64,000 nt of DNA from positions 37,504,523 through 37,568,522 of the forward strand of contig CM057228.1 in NCBI GenBank assembly GCA_029891385.1, given 5' to 3'. Of the stretch, positions 48,386 through 59,742 are shown one piece after another; positions within the stretch are counted from its first letter, which is position 1, and each line of letters starts with the position of its first letter. Under the pieces are notes generated by a model, which did not search any database, had not been told where the DNA came from, and saw only the letters and a program-made list of their open reading frames with translations. Origin of the DNA: Erythroxylum novogranatense (lineage: Eukaryota > Streptophyta > Magnoliopsida > Malpighiales > Erythroxylaceae). The position numbers were made by a program, and so were the translations under genes.

Positions 48386-48828
48386 GTATAATATGTCATG
48401 ATTTATTCAAAAATAAGTTCTTTTTAGAACAAACTTTCTTTAGAATAGTTAACAAGAAAAATCTTACATCTAAACTGACTTTACTTGTTTGATCTTGATA
48501 GCTATGGACTTTCTTCAACTTGCTCCTAAAAGGAAGTATGACGTTATTACTATTTATTCATATGATCCTGTGGGTATGTGAAAGTTACTCAACATTGGGC
48601 TTAGTTGCAATAAGTTTAACTGTCATCATGTTTTATGTCAATTTTATACATTTGACGTCAAAGATTGTGAAGTTGGTATTACGGTATTTGTATCTGATCA
48701 AAATGAATTCCATATTTGTTAATTTGAGAAATTTCTAATTTTTTTAATGTTAATTTGATATAACTCTTACTCATAACCTAATTCCTTAGCTGTAAACTAG
48801 TGTTATAGGATTTTTGTTATTCTCAAAA
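48386..48828. other. spacer with no recognised feature
   Basis: AT-rich; the 72-codon frame at 48520-48738 is hydrophobic low-complexity sequence without a recognisable family. Confidence 0.5.
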
Positions 48829-48844
48829 CACTACAAGAAAAAAG

Positions 48845-49120
48845 TCATTTAGTGACGAAAATTACTGATGTAAAACGTTTATATTTCGTCGATAATATAA
48901 AATAGCGACGGAAATTATCGACAGACAACAACTTCGTTAAAATGACCGTAGGCAAATTTACTAACAGAAGAATTTGTCTGACGAAATTTACCGACGATAA
49001 ATGTTGTCAACTGTCGGTAAATTTACTTACAGATCTAAATATTTCGTCGGTAAATTTACCTACAGATTTAAATTTTCTGTTGGTAAATATTGAGCATTTT
49101 ACCGACGGAAAGTAAAATTC
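48845..49120. repeat. CACTA left subterminal repeats
   Basis: Words such as GTCGGTAAATTTAC, ACCGACGGAAA and TTTCGTCGGTAAATTTACC recur in both orientations, as expected for transposase-binding subterminal regions. Confidence 0.8.
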
Positions 49121-49194
49121 TTTCACTAAATAAAATTAATTTTTTTAAAAAAAATTGACATCAAATTTTATGAAAATACACTCATTTCCCTTTA

Positions 49195-49430
49195 AAATCA
49201 TAAAAAGGATGATCTCTTTGGAATATCTTTACCATCATCGTTGATGAGGAGTTCTTCAATACTCTTGCTTTTATCTTCAACAAAACTAGCCACAAATTTC
49301 TCAACCTCTTTGAGCAAAACCAATCATCTTTTAACCTCTCGGAGCCTCTACAAGAGATCACAGTCTCCTCTAGTATCTTTACTATTTGTTTAACACTTTT
49401 ATAGCTTCGATTCTCCTGAAACGCATCACC
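49195..49430 (-). pseudogene. possible captured coding fragment in CACTA element
   Basis: The minus strand after a TTTCAG acceptor-like site reads RSYKSVKQIVKILEETVISC. After a frame change it reads LLKEVEKFVASFVEDKSKSI then EELLINDDGKDIPKR and a stop. The composition is that of a charged helical protein. I do not recognise the family. It may belong with 54754-54861. Confidence 0.35.
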
Positions 49431-49606
49431 GAATCAAAACAAGAAAGAAAAGAAAAGTCAAAATCACAAACCTCTCAATAAAAACCCCTAAATGCAATAG
49501 TTAACCGATTACAAGAGTTTCCAGGAAGTAAAATTTGACGGAAAAAGAATATGATAAATAAACACAAGACCTTTACTTTTCTTTTTTGATGGTACTACAC
49601 CAGAGA

Positions 49607-49694
49607 GAATGCTACTAACTTAATTATATTCATATTATCACTTATTCATACACTAGAATAAGGAAAAATAAATAAACGATCACCAAAGAGAATG
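49607..49694. repeat. 83-bp tandem duplication at the copia target
   Basis: GAATGCTACTAACTTAATTA at 49607 recurs as GAATG at 49690 and continues after the copia element at 54387 as GAATGCTACTAACTTAACTT. The copia element therefore landed at the start of the second copy of an older duplication. Confidence 0.7.
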
Positions 49695-49926
49695 TGCCAA
49701 ATATAACAACAGTAATAGGAAAAAGGAATTGAAGTTTCCCATATATTTCATCTGTACCTTTACAAGTTATATATAACGCTATGTACAACGAAAAGTACTT
49801 GATCTACCATAAATTCAAAATATACAATCCTTATCTAATAATTCAAATCTTACAATCCTTATCTAATAATCCAAATCTTTCTTATCCTTTAATTCAAATC
49901 ATTCTTATCCTCTAGTATCCTCAACA
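49695..49926 (-). repeat. copia 3' LTR
   Basis: Reads TGCCAAATATAACAACAG...ATCCTCAACA on the plus strand. Confidence 0.93.
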
Positions 49927-49938
49927 CCCCCACTCAAG
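49927..49938 (-). promoter_or_regulatory. copia polypurine tract
   Basis: The element strand reads TTGAGTGGGGG directly before the 3' LTR, the usual copia form. Confidence 0.8.
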
Positions 49939-52900
49939 TTGGTGCAAAGATATCACAAACACCCAACTTGAACACAACATTTTCAAACGAGCTTCTTGAA
50001 ACCCCTTTAGTTAATATGTCTGCTAACTGATGATCAGAACTAAAAAATGGAAATGAAATAATCTGCGCATCCAACTTTTCTTTAATGAAGAACCTGTCTA
50101 TCTCAACATGTTTAGTACGATCATTCTGTACAGGATTCAAAACAATTTCAATCGCAGATTTATTATCACAGTGAAGTCTCATAGGTGCATTCAAACCAAA
50201 ACCAAGTTCCTCCATTAATCTCTTCAACCACAATAATTCACAAACTCCAAGGGCCATACCTTTAAACTCAGTTTCAGCACTTGATCGAGATACTTCCGTT
50301 TGTTTCTTGCAATGCCAAGTCACTAAATTTCCACCCACAAATGTAAAATACCCACATGTAGACCTTCTATCATCTAATGAACCAGCCCAATCTGCATCAC
50401 TATATCCTTCAATTTGCATATGGCCATGACTAGAATAAAGAAGTCCTCTCCTGGGATAAGCCTTTAAGTATCTCAAGATCCTCGTGACTACTGCTTCATG
50501 GGTTTCACGAGGGTCCTGCATAAATTGACTAACAAGATTGGCAGCATAGGAAATATCAGGTCTAGTATGTGATAAATATATAAGTTTCCCAACAATCTTT
50601 TGATAGCGTCTTTTGCCAACCTAAAGTGCTCCTAAGGATTGACATAGTTTCTGATTTTGTTCAATAGGAGTCTCAATAGGTCGACAATCAAGCATCCCAC
50701 ACTCAGCCAATAAGTCTAACACATACTTCCGTTGAGATAGAAAAATACCATGCTTAGACCGAGCAACCTCAATGCCAAGAAAATATCTTAGCTCTCCTAG
50801 TTGTTTCATCTCAAACTCCTTCGCTAGATACTTCTGTAAAGACTCTTGTTCTTCCAAATCATTACCTGTTAATATCATATCATCGACATATAGAATTAGT
50901 GCAGTAACCAAATTTCCTCGATGTTTAAGAAATAAGGTATGATCAGCACTACTCTGAACATAACCAAAATTCTTCATTGATTTAGTAAATCGACCAAACC
51001 AAGCTCAGGGCGATTGTTTCAGTCCGTGTAAGGCTTTATACAACCTGCACACTTTTTTGGTTCCTGCATATTCCTTTACATCAGGAGGAGGGTCCATATA
51101 TCCCTCCTCAACTAAATTGCCATGCAAGAAAGCATTTTTTACGTCAAATTGAAGTAAGGGCCAATTTTTATTTGCTGCAATAGACAATAAGACTCTCACA
51201 GTGTTTAATTTAGCCATAGGTGCAAAAGTCTCCTGATAATCTACCCCATATAATTGAGTATACCCCTTAGCCACCAAGCGAGCTTTATGTCTGTCCACAC
51301 TACCATCTGCATGGTGTTTAATTACAAAAACCCAACGACACCCCACAGTCCTCTTCCCTGCAGGCAAGTTAACTAAAGTCCACGTCCCATTAGCTTCCAA
51401 CGCCCCCAATTCTTCCACCATAGACTTAGTCCATTTTGGGTCTTCTAATGTTGTCTTCACATCACTAGGAATAGAGATAGAGGATACACTAGACACAATA
51501 ATGCATAAGAGCCATTTAACCTGTAAGTAGATACAAAATTCACTATAGGATATTTAGACTTGGATGAAATTGCAGGCTTATATCTAGTAGGTGGTTTCCC
51601 TCTATTAACACGAACAGGTAATTGATAATTAGAACAGAAAGGAACTTGTTTTGTTTCAGACTAGTTTGAGATAGCTAAATCAAGAGGACATACCTCAGAA
51701 GGAGACATTGGTTGTGCTGAAGAAGAAGAAGGAGATGTACTGTCTCGATTCTGCTCACCTGAATTATTATTATGTGCAATACAACTGGGAATAGGACGTT
51801 CATCAAACATCAGATATTATGATTCCATTGACAGATCCTTTACTTCTGTGTCATTTTCCCCCTAACGTAAAGTGCTAGATTTATAAAACATTTCATGTTC
51901 ATTAAAGACAACATCCATAGTTACAAACACCTTATTAGAAGAGGGGTGGTAAACTTTATACCCTTTTTGTTTAGTACCATAGCCAAGAAACACACATTTA
52001 AGTGATTGTGGAGTAAGTTTAGTGCGCTGGTGAGCAAACAAATGGACATAGGCAACACAACCAAAAATTTTGGGGGGTAATCGCACTATAGAGGGTAAAT
52101 TATGATATTTAGAAAGATCTTGCAGAGTTTGATATTGTAAAGCATGTGTGGGAGTCCGATTCATTAGGTAAACAGCAGTGGTAACTGCCTCAGTCCAAAA
52201 AGTAAGTGGAACGTCACTATCAATTAAAAGAGCTCTAGCAACATTTAAAATATGTCTATTTCGACGTTCAGAAATGACATTCTGTTGAGGAGAATACACA
52301 CAAGAAGTTTGATGCTGAATACCCTTCTCTTTAAATAAGTTTTGGACAACATTTGACATATACTCACCACCATTATCTGATCGAAACATTTTAATCACAG
52401 AATGAAATTGAGTCTCAATGAAACGGAAAAAATTACGAATTATATCAAAAATCTCACTTTTAGATTTCATAAAAAATAACCAAGTCATTCGAGTCTTATC
52501 ATCTATAAAAATGATAAACCATCGCATACCATTGTGAGAGGTGGTAGGTGAAGGACCCCATATGTTAGTATGAATGAGATCAAACGGCAAGGTAGATATA
52601 GATTCAGACAATGAAAAAGTAGTACGATGATTTTTTGCTAAAATGCAAGTCTCACAAAAAAAATCAGATAACGTAAATCCTTAGAACATGGAAGGAAACA
52701 ACTGTTTCAAATAAGCAAAAGATGGGTGGCCTAAACGCCTATGCCATGCCCAAATATTAATTTTATTTTGTTCAAAGTGATGACTACTAGCAAGATGAGC
52801 AACTGAACCAGTCGAATTTGAGACAAAATCCAGAAAGTATAGCCCATTCTTTTCCTTACCACTGCCAATCGTCTCCAAAGTGTGGTTGTCCTGAAACAAA

Positions 52901-54121
52901 CAATCAACAGACGAAAATGATGCTTTGCAATTATGGGATTTGGTAATTTGGCTAATAGATAAAAGGCTGCAATCAAGGTCAGGCACATAAAGTACGTCAT
53001 TAAGAGTAAGAGAACAAGAGATTTTGATTTTACCAATACCCTCAACTTTTGATGATTCACCATCAACAGTAACAATGGCTATTTTGGATATAGAAGAAGA
53101 AAGATCAGTGAATTTTTCTCTATCACATGTCATATGATCAGATGCACCAGTATCGATAATCCAGTCTCTACTAAGAGTAACAGCTTTAGCAATATCAGAT
53201 TTAGAAATACCTGTCTTTGCTGTCAAACTAGTTGCGATCATATTGTTTGACTCCAAACCAATAAGTTCTCTAGAATCCTTCCTACCACTGTCACTTTTAT
53301 TGTTTCCTTTTGGATGCCAATCAGGAAAGTCGTGAAGCTTGAAGCACTTTTCAACCACATGATTATCCATTTTACAATGTGTACAAAATCGTAATCCCTT
53401 TTTATCATTTTTACGAACAACTAGTGCCACACTGTCATTAACAGCAGTAAAACCATTCATGACCTCTTTGCTTCAGAGCACACAGTTGCATATGCACTTT
53501 GCAAGTTGGGCAATGGTTTGGTAGCTAAGATCCTTCCTCTAACACCATCAAGATGAGGATCTAAACCAACAAGAAAGATATAAACCCTATGTGCACTAAC
53601 CACCTTGTTATACATTTCAACATCATCAGAACACTTCATATGACACTTATCAATGGCATCAGCCTCTTGCCACAATTTCTGAAGATGCCCAAAATAAGAA
53701 ATAACAGAACCCCCATTTTGACGTAAATTGACAATTTCACATTGTAATCTATAAGCTCGAGAAGCATCTTCTCTTACAGAGTATGTCTCACAAGCAATTT
53801 CCCAAATTTCTTTCGCTGTTGACAAATGAAGAAATAAGGAACGAACCTCCTTTGTCATTGAGTCAAGCAAAGCAACCGCGATTTAATAAGACAATTCTCA
53901 TCTTCCCAGGATTCATACTCTTCAGATGCAGTATCTGATGGGGCAGCTTTGGAACCTGAAATGTACCCCCATCATTTGCGATTTCTGAGTTTATTTTGGG
54001 CGTTTAATGCCCATTCAATATAATTGGCACCATCTAGTTTTTTAGGGGTAAGGGTAGAAGAAAGCTCCTGCATTTGTATAGCAGAAGAGCTGGAATCAGT
54101 AGGCAGAATAGGGTTTGACAT
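49934..54121 (-). pseudogene. copia gag-pol polyprotein, disrupted
   Basis: The likely start is ATG at 54121 (MSNPILPTDSSSS). Frames in order: gag 54121-53457; zinc knuckle CTHCKMDNHVVEKC near 53390; protease WIIDTGASDHMT near 53160. Next are GAG-preintegrase RRLGHPSFAYLKQL near 52730 and integrase 52611-51862 (LIHTNIWGPSP, FRSDNGGEYMS, ISERRNRHIL supply the D, D, E residues). RT spans 51496-50621 (GCRWVFVIKHHADGSVDRHK, LYVDDMILTG) and RNase H 50521-49934 (YSDADWAGSLDDRRST, DNKSAIEIV). At least seven stops or shifts break it, for example near 53971, 53872, 53457, 52682, 51840, 51003 and 50620. Catalytic motifs are otherwise preserved. Confidence 0.92.
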
Positions 54122-54143
54122 ACATCCAGAATCAATTATTTGT

Positions 54144-54154
54144 CTCTGATACCA
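54144..54154 (-). promoter_or_regulatory. copia primer-binding site
   Basis: The element strand TGGTATCAGAG directly abuts the 5' LTR and is complementary to the initiator Met-tRNA 3' end. Confidence 0.9.
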
Positions 54155-54386
54155 TGCCAAATATAACAACAGTAATAGGAAAAAGGAATTGAAGTTTTCC
54201 GTATATTTCATCTGTAGCTTTACAAGTTATATATAACGCTATGTACAACGAAAAGTACCTGATCTACCGTAAATTCAAAATATACAATCCTTATCTAATA
54301 ATTCAAATCTTACAATCCTTATCTAATAATTCAAATCTTTCTTATCCTTTAATTCAAATCATTCTTATCCTCTAGTATCCTCAACA
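54155..54386 (-). repeat. copia 5' LTR
   Basis: 232 bp. It differs from the 3' LTR by six substitutions (about 2.6 %). Confidence 0.93.
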
Positions 54387-54753
54387 GAATGCTACTAACT
54401 TAACTTTATTCATATTATCACTTATAAGCTATTAGCACAAGTATTATTTGATGGCTACATTTCCATGCAGTTAAAAAGCCAATTTCTCATTTATATCAAA
54501 ATCAATACGTAAAAGTGTTCTTAGTACTGTAACTTGTAAAATAAATGCTTGGACTTTTAATATGACTACCACTAAAATTCAACGTGTACTTGGTTGAGAA
54601 GGGTTTTTCTTGTCTCCTTTAGGGTGGCTCGATTAGATGCAAGTTCAAGCAACCACAAAGACACTACATTTTACCTACGTTGGTCAGATTCTTATGGAAC
54701 TCAAAAAAAAAATCTCGCAACAAGAAAGGGGATAAAAGGTGCATGTGAATTAC

Positions 54754-54861
54754 CAACTTAATGGTTGAGAAGTCCCTTTCAATTTGAGCCTTCTGCCTCA
54801 TAGTTTCTTGATATAAGGAATTTTGACGAATCATGTCTAACTCTCTCTCACTCCAAAATAT
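54754..54861 (-). pseudogene. possible captured exon in CACTA element
   Basis: A 108-nt open block of 36 whole codons sits between a TATCTGCAG acceptor and a GGTAATTC donor on the minus strand. It reads SERELDMIRQNSLYQETMRQ then KAQIERDFSTIKL, a helical, charged segment. I do not recognise the gene. Confidence 0.4.
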
Positions 54862-54949
54862 CTGCAGATATTAACAAAAAAGATAACATATTATTTTCTC
54901 TCTTACAAGAGTGAGAAACTCAATGGAAAAGGAAAGATTTTACTGTGTG

Positions 54950-55335
54950 ATGAAATTTTTCGTCGGTAAATTCTAACTTTTTGTAATTTTGTCAATAATT
55001 CCCGTCTTATTTACCGATGAAAATTTTATACCGTCACTAAAGTTCAAAGATAATTTACCAATAGAAATTTTTCATCGGTAAACTCAAACTTTTTTAATTT
55101 TGCCAACAATTCCCACCTTATTTACCGACAACCATCTTATACTATCGTTAAAGTCCTTCGTAAATTTTACTGGGATGATTTTTCTCCATATTTAGCGACA
55201 TATATTAGTACCGCCGCTAAACGAAATTTTTTTCGTCAATTTTATCGACGAAAATTGTGTTTTCGTTAGTAATTTGCAATAGTTTTTTTTTTCATCGATA
55301 ATTTTTCGTTGCTAATTACTGCTTTTCTTATAGTG
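54950..55335. repeat. CACTA right subterminal repeats
   Basis: TTTTCGTCGGTAAATT, TTTACCGATGAAAATTT, TTCATCGGTAAACTC and TTTATCGACGAAAA: the same words as the left subterminal zone, in both orientations. Confidence 0.8.
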
Positions 55336-55338
55336 AAA

Positions 55339-57125
55339 GAGTGACCACTTGTTGTTAGAAGGAGTTATTAATCATAAAAAAGTGTTCAAGCTCTACAATT
55401 AAGAGGTAATAACTTGTTTGTTTTGCTCATCAGCTTTTTGTTTTCTTGTTATCTCTAATGTTTAGGATATGCAGTCACTTACACGCTAGTGTAGTTGACC
55501 ATGGATAAATATGCTACCCTAATTTTAAAATACAAAAGAGCAATTGAGAGGCCAGATAGGAAGTGTACATGTTTGAGACATAAAAGGAGGTAGATTCATT
55601 TCTTTTTTGGGAGCTATAAGCTGTTAATCTTCTTCTTTCTAGTTCAAATGGGATATTTGGGATGGTGTACATATTTCAACATTGATCAATCTTAATGATA
55701 TTGTTCTTAACTCTCTTTTAAAATTGATCATATTATTAGATGTTTGAAGTTTAGGATTTACATACAAATCATTTAGATAGGCCTACTAGATTATTTATGT
55801 ATGGTTTCATTTCTAGAATCAATATTCAATCTATAATTTTTGTATTAGTAAACTAATGGTCATGCATCATTATAAATAACATAGCATAAGTTAAATGACT
55901 CGAGCTTATGTCTTTGTTCCTTAGATTAACCTGTTTTTCTAATTTGTAATGTGACTGTTACATTAAGTCCTGGAACTTATTCTGAGTTATTTGATAGTTA
56001 TACCTAATTAAAGATCTTGTTTTAATTAGTTATAAAATAAGAAAAAATGAGATTAATAGAACTTGTTATTAATCTAGATTTAACAATTTCAAGGAAAGGT
56101 ACGAGAACAACAAGACGATTGATTATACATATTCATGTAAGGATAAAATTGAACCAATAATTAGACAAAAATCTGTTAATGAATCCCAATAATTTTTTGT
56201 TGTTTGATTTGATTCATCTTCTATAGTTTAATTTGTTGAGTTAATGATATGATTTGCAATTTTTTCCTGTGCTTTCCCTTTGCAATTTTTTCCTATACTT
56301 TCCTTACTCTATTTAAGACATTTAAGTTGTTAGTTCTTGCCTAAAAGATTTTATCAATAAACTATAAACTTAGAACTTGTGTTTTCCTGAACAGATTCAC
56401 TCTACTGCTTTTCCATTGCTAACTTTTTTGAAGAGGGAAGTGAGTTCTCCGTGCTTCTAACAAGAACTCTTGTCTTCTAAACAAATGAAGTGGAAGAATT
56501 AAATTCTAAAATCAATCACATATGTTTGTGTATCAATCATAGCTTATTGAGAAACTGTAAGCATGCACTATTTATATCAAAAGAGAATTGATAGTTTCAA
56601 GAAAAAAAGAGATGGAAAACCTTTCATTTTTTCTCAAATTTCTTTCTTTCTACATTTAAAGAACTGAAAGTAAAAGACTTTAGTGTGTCTTTACCTCCTT
56701 TTAGAGTACAAAGATTACTTATTAGAATTCTCTCAACATTTTCTCATACTTTTCATGAATTAGAATGAAGTCAATCATACGAAAATGAAAATGAAAATGT
56801 CCCCAAGATCTTGTAAACACCGCGACCATGAAAATCCTCTACTGAGGTATCACTTTTGCAAGTTCACTAAACTTGCACTTTATCTTGATTTTCATACAAG
56901 ACGTTTAATTGAAAGGAACCGTATTCATTACTTAATTATCCAAATTAACTTCCGAGTACCAATTAACTATGTAAAGTTGAGAAAAATAATACAACATTTG
57001 AACATATACACAAACACATATACTAAATCTTACATATCTACTGCACCTAACCAAATTGGCTCAGCTACTAATTGCAGTGTTTAAGATTCAGCTTCCAATT
57101 CCTTTCTTTCCTTTTAAAATGACAA
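55339..57125. other. intergenic, no recognised gene
   Basis: The stretch has AT-rich unique-looking sequence. The 99-codon frame at 56785-57084 has no recognisable domain. Confidence 0.5.
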
Positions 57126-57129
57126 ATCT

Positions 57130-58035
57130 TCTTCACTTTCCACTTAATGTACATATAACAATTGATAACAATGCATGTTGCAGTCTAATCTCCTCTTGCC
57201 TAAAAGATTCTTCTAGCTTCTTTTTACTGTATCTCCACCATGCAAGTTGCCCATATCCTCCATTCCTACGTGTAAAACTTGAATGTGTGATGAAGTTGTT
57301 TACTGTGAAGTCAACAGAAATGGGAAGCAATACACTTTAGGTCATCATCCATTAAAGTAAAAGATTCAACTTTTAAAAGGGTTTGCATAGTTCAGGCTGA
57401 GATGGGAAGGTTTAATGATGAATAGTGATCTATAGCCTATGTGAGAAGTTCTTCGCCATAAAAATCACCAGCCTTGAGGTACTCAGAGTTGAAGAAACCA
57501 ATTCCACCATTAAAGGTTGTCATTAACAATTTTCATCACATTATGAAGAGCATCTGGTCCATTAAGTCTCCCTCACTAATAATGTAGCTTTCCTCTTTAT
57601 AGAGTACCAACTTGAGACATTTACAAATAACATATAATAGTTTTTCATCCATTTCTCTCAAACATTGGCACATTTAAATGCATCAAGAAACATTGATGAC
57701 ATGTTGGTTACAAAAGAAAGCACCTTATGTGAAAAAAATAGATAATTACAAAAGATTAGCATAACTCACTCTCATTAATAGAGACAAGTAGAGGTAACAT
57801 TTTATGTCTCTTATGTGGTCTTTAGGAAGATTATGAACCAAAGTTTCATCAACACCTTTAGTCTATTACCACTTATATTGTCCATATCTTCTAATCCACT
57901 TCCTCAAATTCTTAGGAAGCAAATAGTAGGATATCCACTGCTCAACATTTCACCTTTTAACTCTCATTTCCTCTACTTTTATAGTTGTGTACTTACTCTC
58001 ATTTCCTCTACTTTTATAGTTGTGTACTGCAAATA
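57130..58035 (-). pseudogene. cyclic-nucleotide-gated ion channel (CNGC) pseudogene, C-terminal part
   Basis: The minus strand first reads a C-linker: YLQYTTIKVEEMRV near 58030-57985, and after a duplication WISYYLLPKNLRKWIRRYGQ and NLPKDHIRDIKCYLYLSLLM near 57930-57760. After an intron-like gap come cyclic-nucleotide-binding-domain pieces: VPMFE with a shift to MDEKLLYVICKCLKLVLYKE (57671-57600), EGDLMDQMLFIM, and SEYLKAGDFYGEELLT stop ALDHYSSLNLPIS (57520-57400). Last is DDDLKCIASHFC stop LHSKQLHHTFKFYT (57355-57290), then EWRIWATCMVEIQ and KKLEESFRQEEIRLQHAL, the IQ/calmodulin-binding region. Several stops and shifts are present. The six transmembrane segments are absent, so only the cytoplasmic half survives. 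Confidence 0.85.
57955..58026. repeat. ~33-bp tandem duplication inside the CNGC pseudogene
   Basis: ACTCTCATTTCCTCTACTTT with TATAGTTGTGTA occurs twice in tandem, duplicating the YTTIKVEEMRV-coding segment. Confidence 0.85.
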
Positions 58036-58039
58036 CATC

Positions 58040-59210
58040 TATTCAAAGCAACATTGGCTCATCACACTTGACACCCAATACAATTCAAGTGCTTTAGTCC
58101 AAATTATTTGATAATTCAAGACAACTAACTAACTAAGAATCATGTCTTGATGAGCAAAAGATAAACGAATACCAGAAAGATTAAAGAAAGTAAATACGTG
58201 AACATCAAAACATTAGAGTTTAAGTTATATTCTGTTATAAAAATTGATGTTTAAAATGCACTTTTGGCTAAGACATGATTAAGAATGTCTCTACCTATGA
58301 AAGTAATACTATCTTTTTGGATTGTGTTCCTTGTTATTATATAAAAGTTTCAGTGGTGGAGCTACTCGATCACACACTTCTTCTTCTTTTTGTAGATTTC
58401 TAATCCTTTTGATTTCTCAATAATGACTCTAGCATCAAAATGAGTAGATATGAAAAGATCCTTCATTCAAGTTTAAGTTATCTTTAAAATAATTTTATTA
58501 TAAATATTTTCAATTTAAAGTGTTAATTTATCACAAGACCTTATTGAATCAAGGGAGATTCCAGTTAATATTTGATGATAACAAAACATAAATCCTACTA
58601 ATAAGTGTATTATCATGATGAGAAGTTTTATAAGAATAAGACAAAAGATACTTCATGGACAGGATAAAAGAAGAGATGAAGTTTGCAATTTACAAAATAA
58701 AGATTAAGTTAAGAATATAAGAATATTAAGGCACATCAAAATCATTTTATATTTTGTAATCTTACTTTGTTAGTTTGATAATCTTGAAGTTTCACTACAT
58801 ATAAACATTTCATATCACTTCATTATATGAGTTGTTTCGCTCATAAAAACTATTAAAGTTTTTGAAAAAGATTACAAAATAGTTAGATTACTAGGCTAAC
58901 ATAATTATCTTATATGAAGGTTGGGCACAACTCATCATTTTAGTTCTTTCCTTTTTGTAGGTTAATTAGTCCTCCATTTTCTTGCTTCCTCAAGGGATTG
59001 TTAAAAAAGTGGAGAAATTGTGTAGAGCTAATGGCATTTATACAATTAAAACAAGTTATAACTAATTGAGAGGAGAACAACCTGACTTCAAGTAAGCAAA
59101 GTACATCTAAAGCATATTTAATACACCTAAACTTTAATTTATTTTATGTTGTACTTATAAAACTACTAACAAAAGATAGACTTTTGCACTTGAGCATTAA
59201 TGTACCTGAT
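58040..59210. other. intergenic, no recognised gene
   Basis: AT-rich; upstream CNGC exons were looked for and not found. Confidence 0.5.
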
Positions 59211-59211
59211 T

Positions 59212-59410
59212 AATTTGTATGTATTATATGGTGTTGAAGATGAAAGCACCAATCACATATTTTTTTAGTGCTCTTAGTTTCAAAATATGCTAGATCTAGT
59301 ATAGATTGGGATAATCTATTTTCTCCATAGATTTTAGTTATGGATACATTGGCTTGCTTATGCTTTTATAAATAGAGAATTAAACAACATAATATATCTA
59401 TTATAAGTAT
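59212..59410 (+). pseudogene. LINE (L1-type) zf-RVT remnant
   Basis: The plus strand reads NLYVLYGVEDESTNHIFF, a stop, then CS: the zinc-binding tail of plant LINE reverse transcriptases (normally C..C.....H....C). The two leading Cys codons have become Tyr and several stops follow. Only this short piece is present. Confidence 0.55.
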
Positions 59411-59703
59411 TGCTACAATTCACCATACACAGAACAAGAAAAATTACAAAATAGTTAGAGAAAAACATCAAATGGTGACCATTGTCTTTAACTATTGGCT
59501 TCCAATTTTTTTTTCTTTTATTAAGCTTGATTTAAATGAATTATGAGGTTTTGATAGATAAAATTTTGGAGTTAATTATTATGTCAAAGTTAGTAGGATT
59601 TATTGCATGTGATAATGGAATTAAAGTGCAAAGATAACAAAAATGTTCAAGGTTATTTTTGGAAGATCGTTTAAGGTTAAAAGAACATAAGCTTTTAAGA
59701 AAG

Positions 59704-59742
59704 GGTAAAATGGACTCTTTGGGCTCATTAAGGATAAAAGGG
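59704..59742 (+). promoter_or_regulatory. LTR C promoter-like module
   Basis: GGGTAAAATGGAC, then 17 bp, then GATAAAAGGGG, the same arrangement as in solo LTR A and the outer element's LTRs. Confidence 0.5.

Larger units (their letters stand above)
49695..54386 (-). mobile_element. Ty1-copia retrotransposon with short LTRs
   Basis: The 232-bp LTRs (49695-49926 and 54155-54386) differ at six positions that I could count. The target duplication is GAATG (49690-49694 and 54387-54391). A Met-tRNA primer site and polypurine tract are present. Total length is 4.7 kb, and small LTRs plus the domain order gag-PR-IN-RT-RNaseH fit the Ale/Retrofit-like group, though lineage was not computed. Confidence 0.93.
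48829..55335. mobile_element. CACTA (En/Spm) element, non-autonomous, hosting a copia element
   Basis: The left end is CACTACAAGAAAAAAG and the right end, reverse complemented, CACTATAAGAAAAGCAG. They are flanked by 3-bp duplications AAA (48826-48828 and 55336-55338). Both subterminal zones are full of TTACCGACGGAA-like words in both orientations, a CACTA hallmark. No transposase is found. Without the nested copia insertion it is about 1.8 kb and holds two possible captured exons. Confidence 0.88.

Noticed and set aside
53238..53420. secondary minus-strand ORFs (also 52731-53075)
   Set aside because: They are out-of-frame shadows of the copia gag/protease region.
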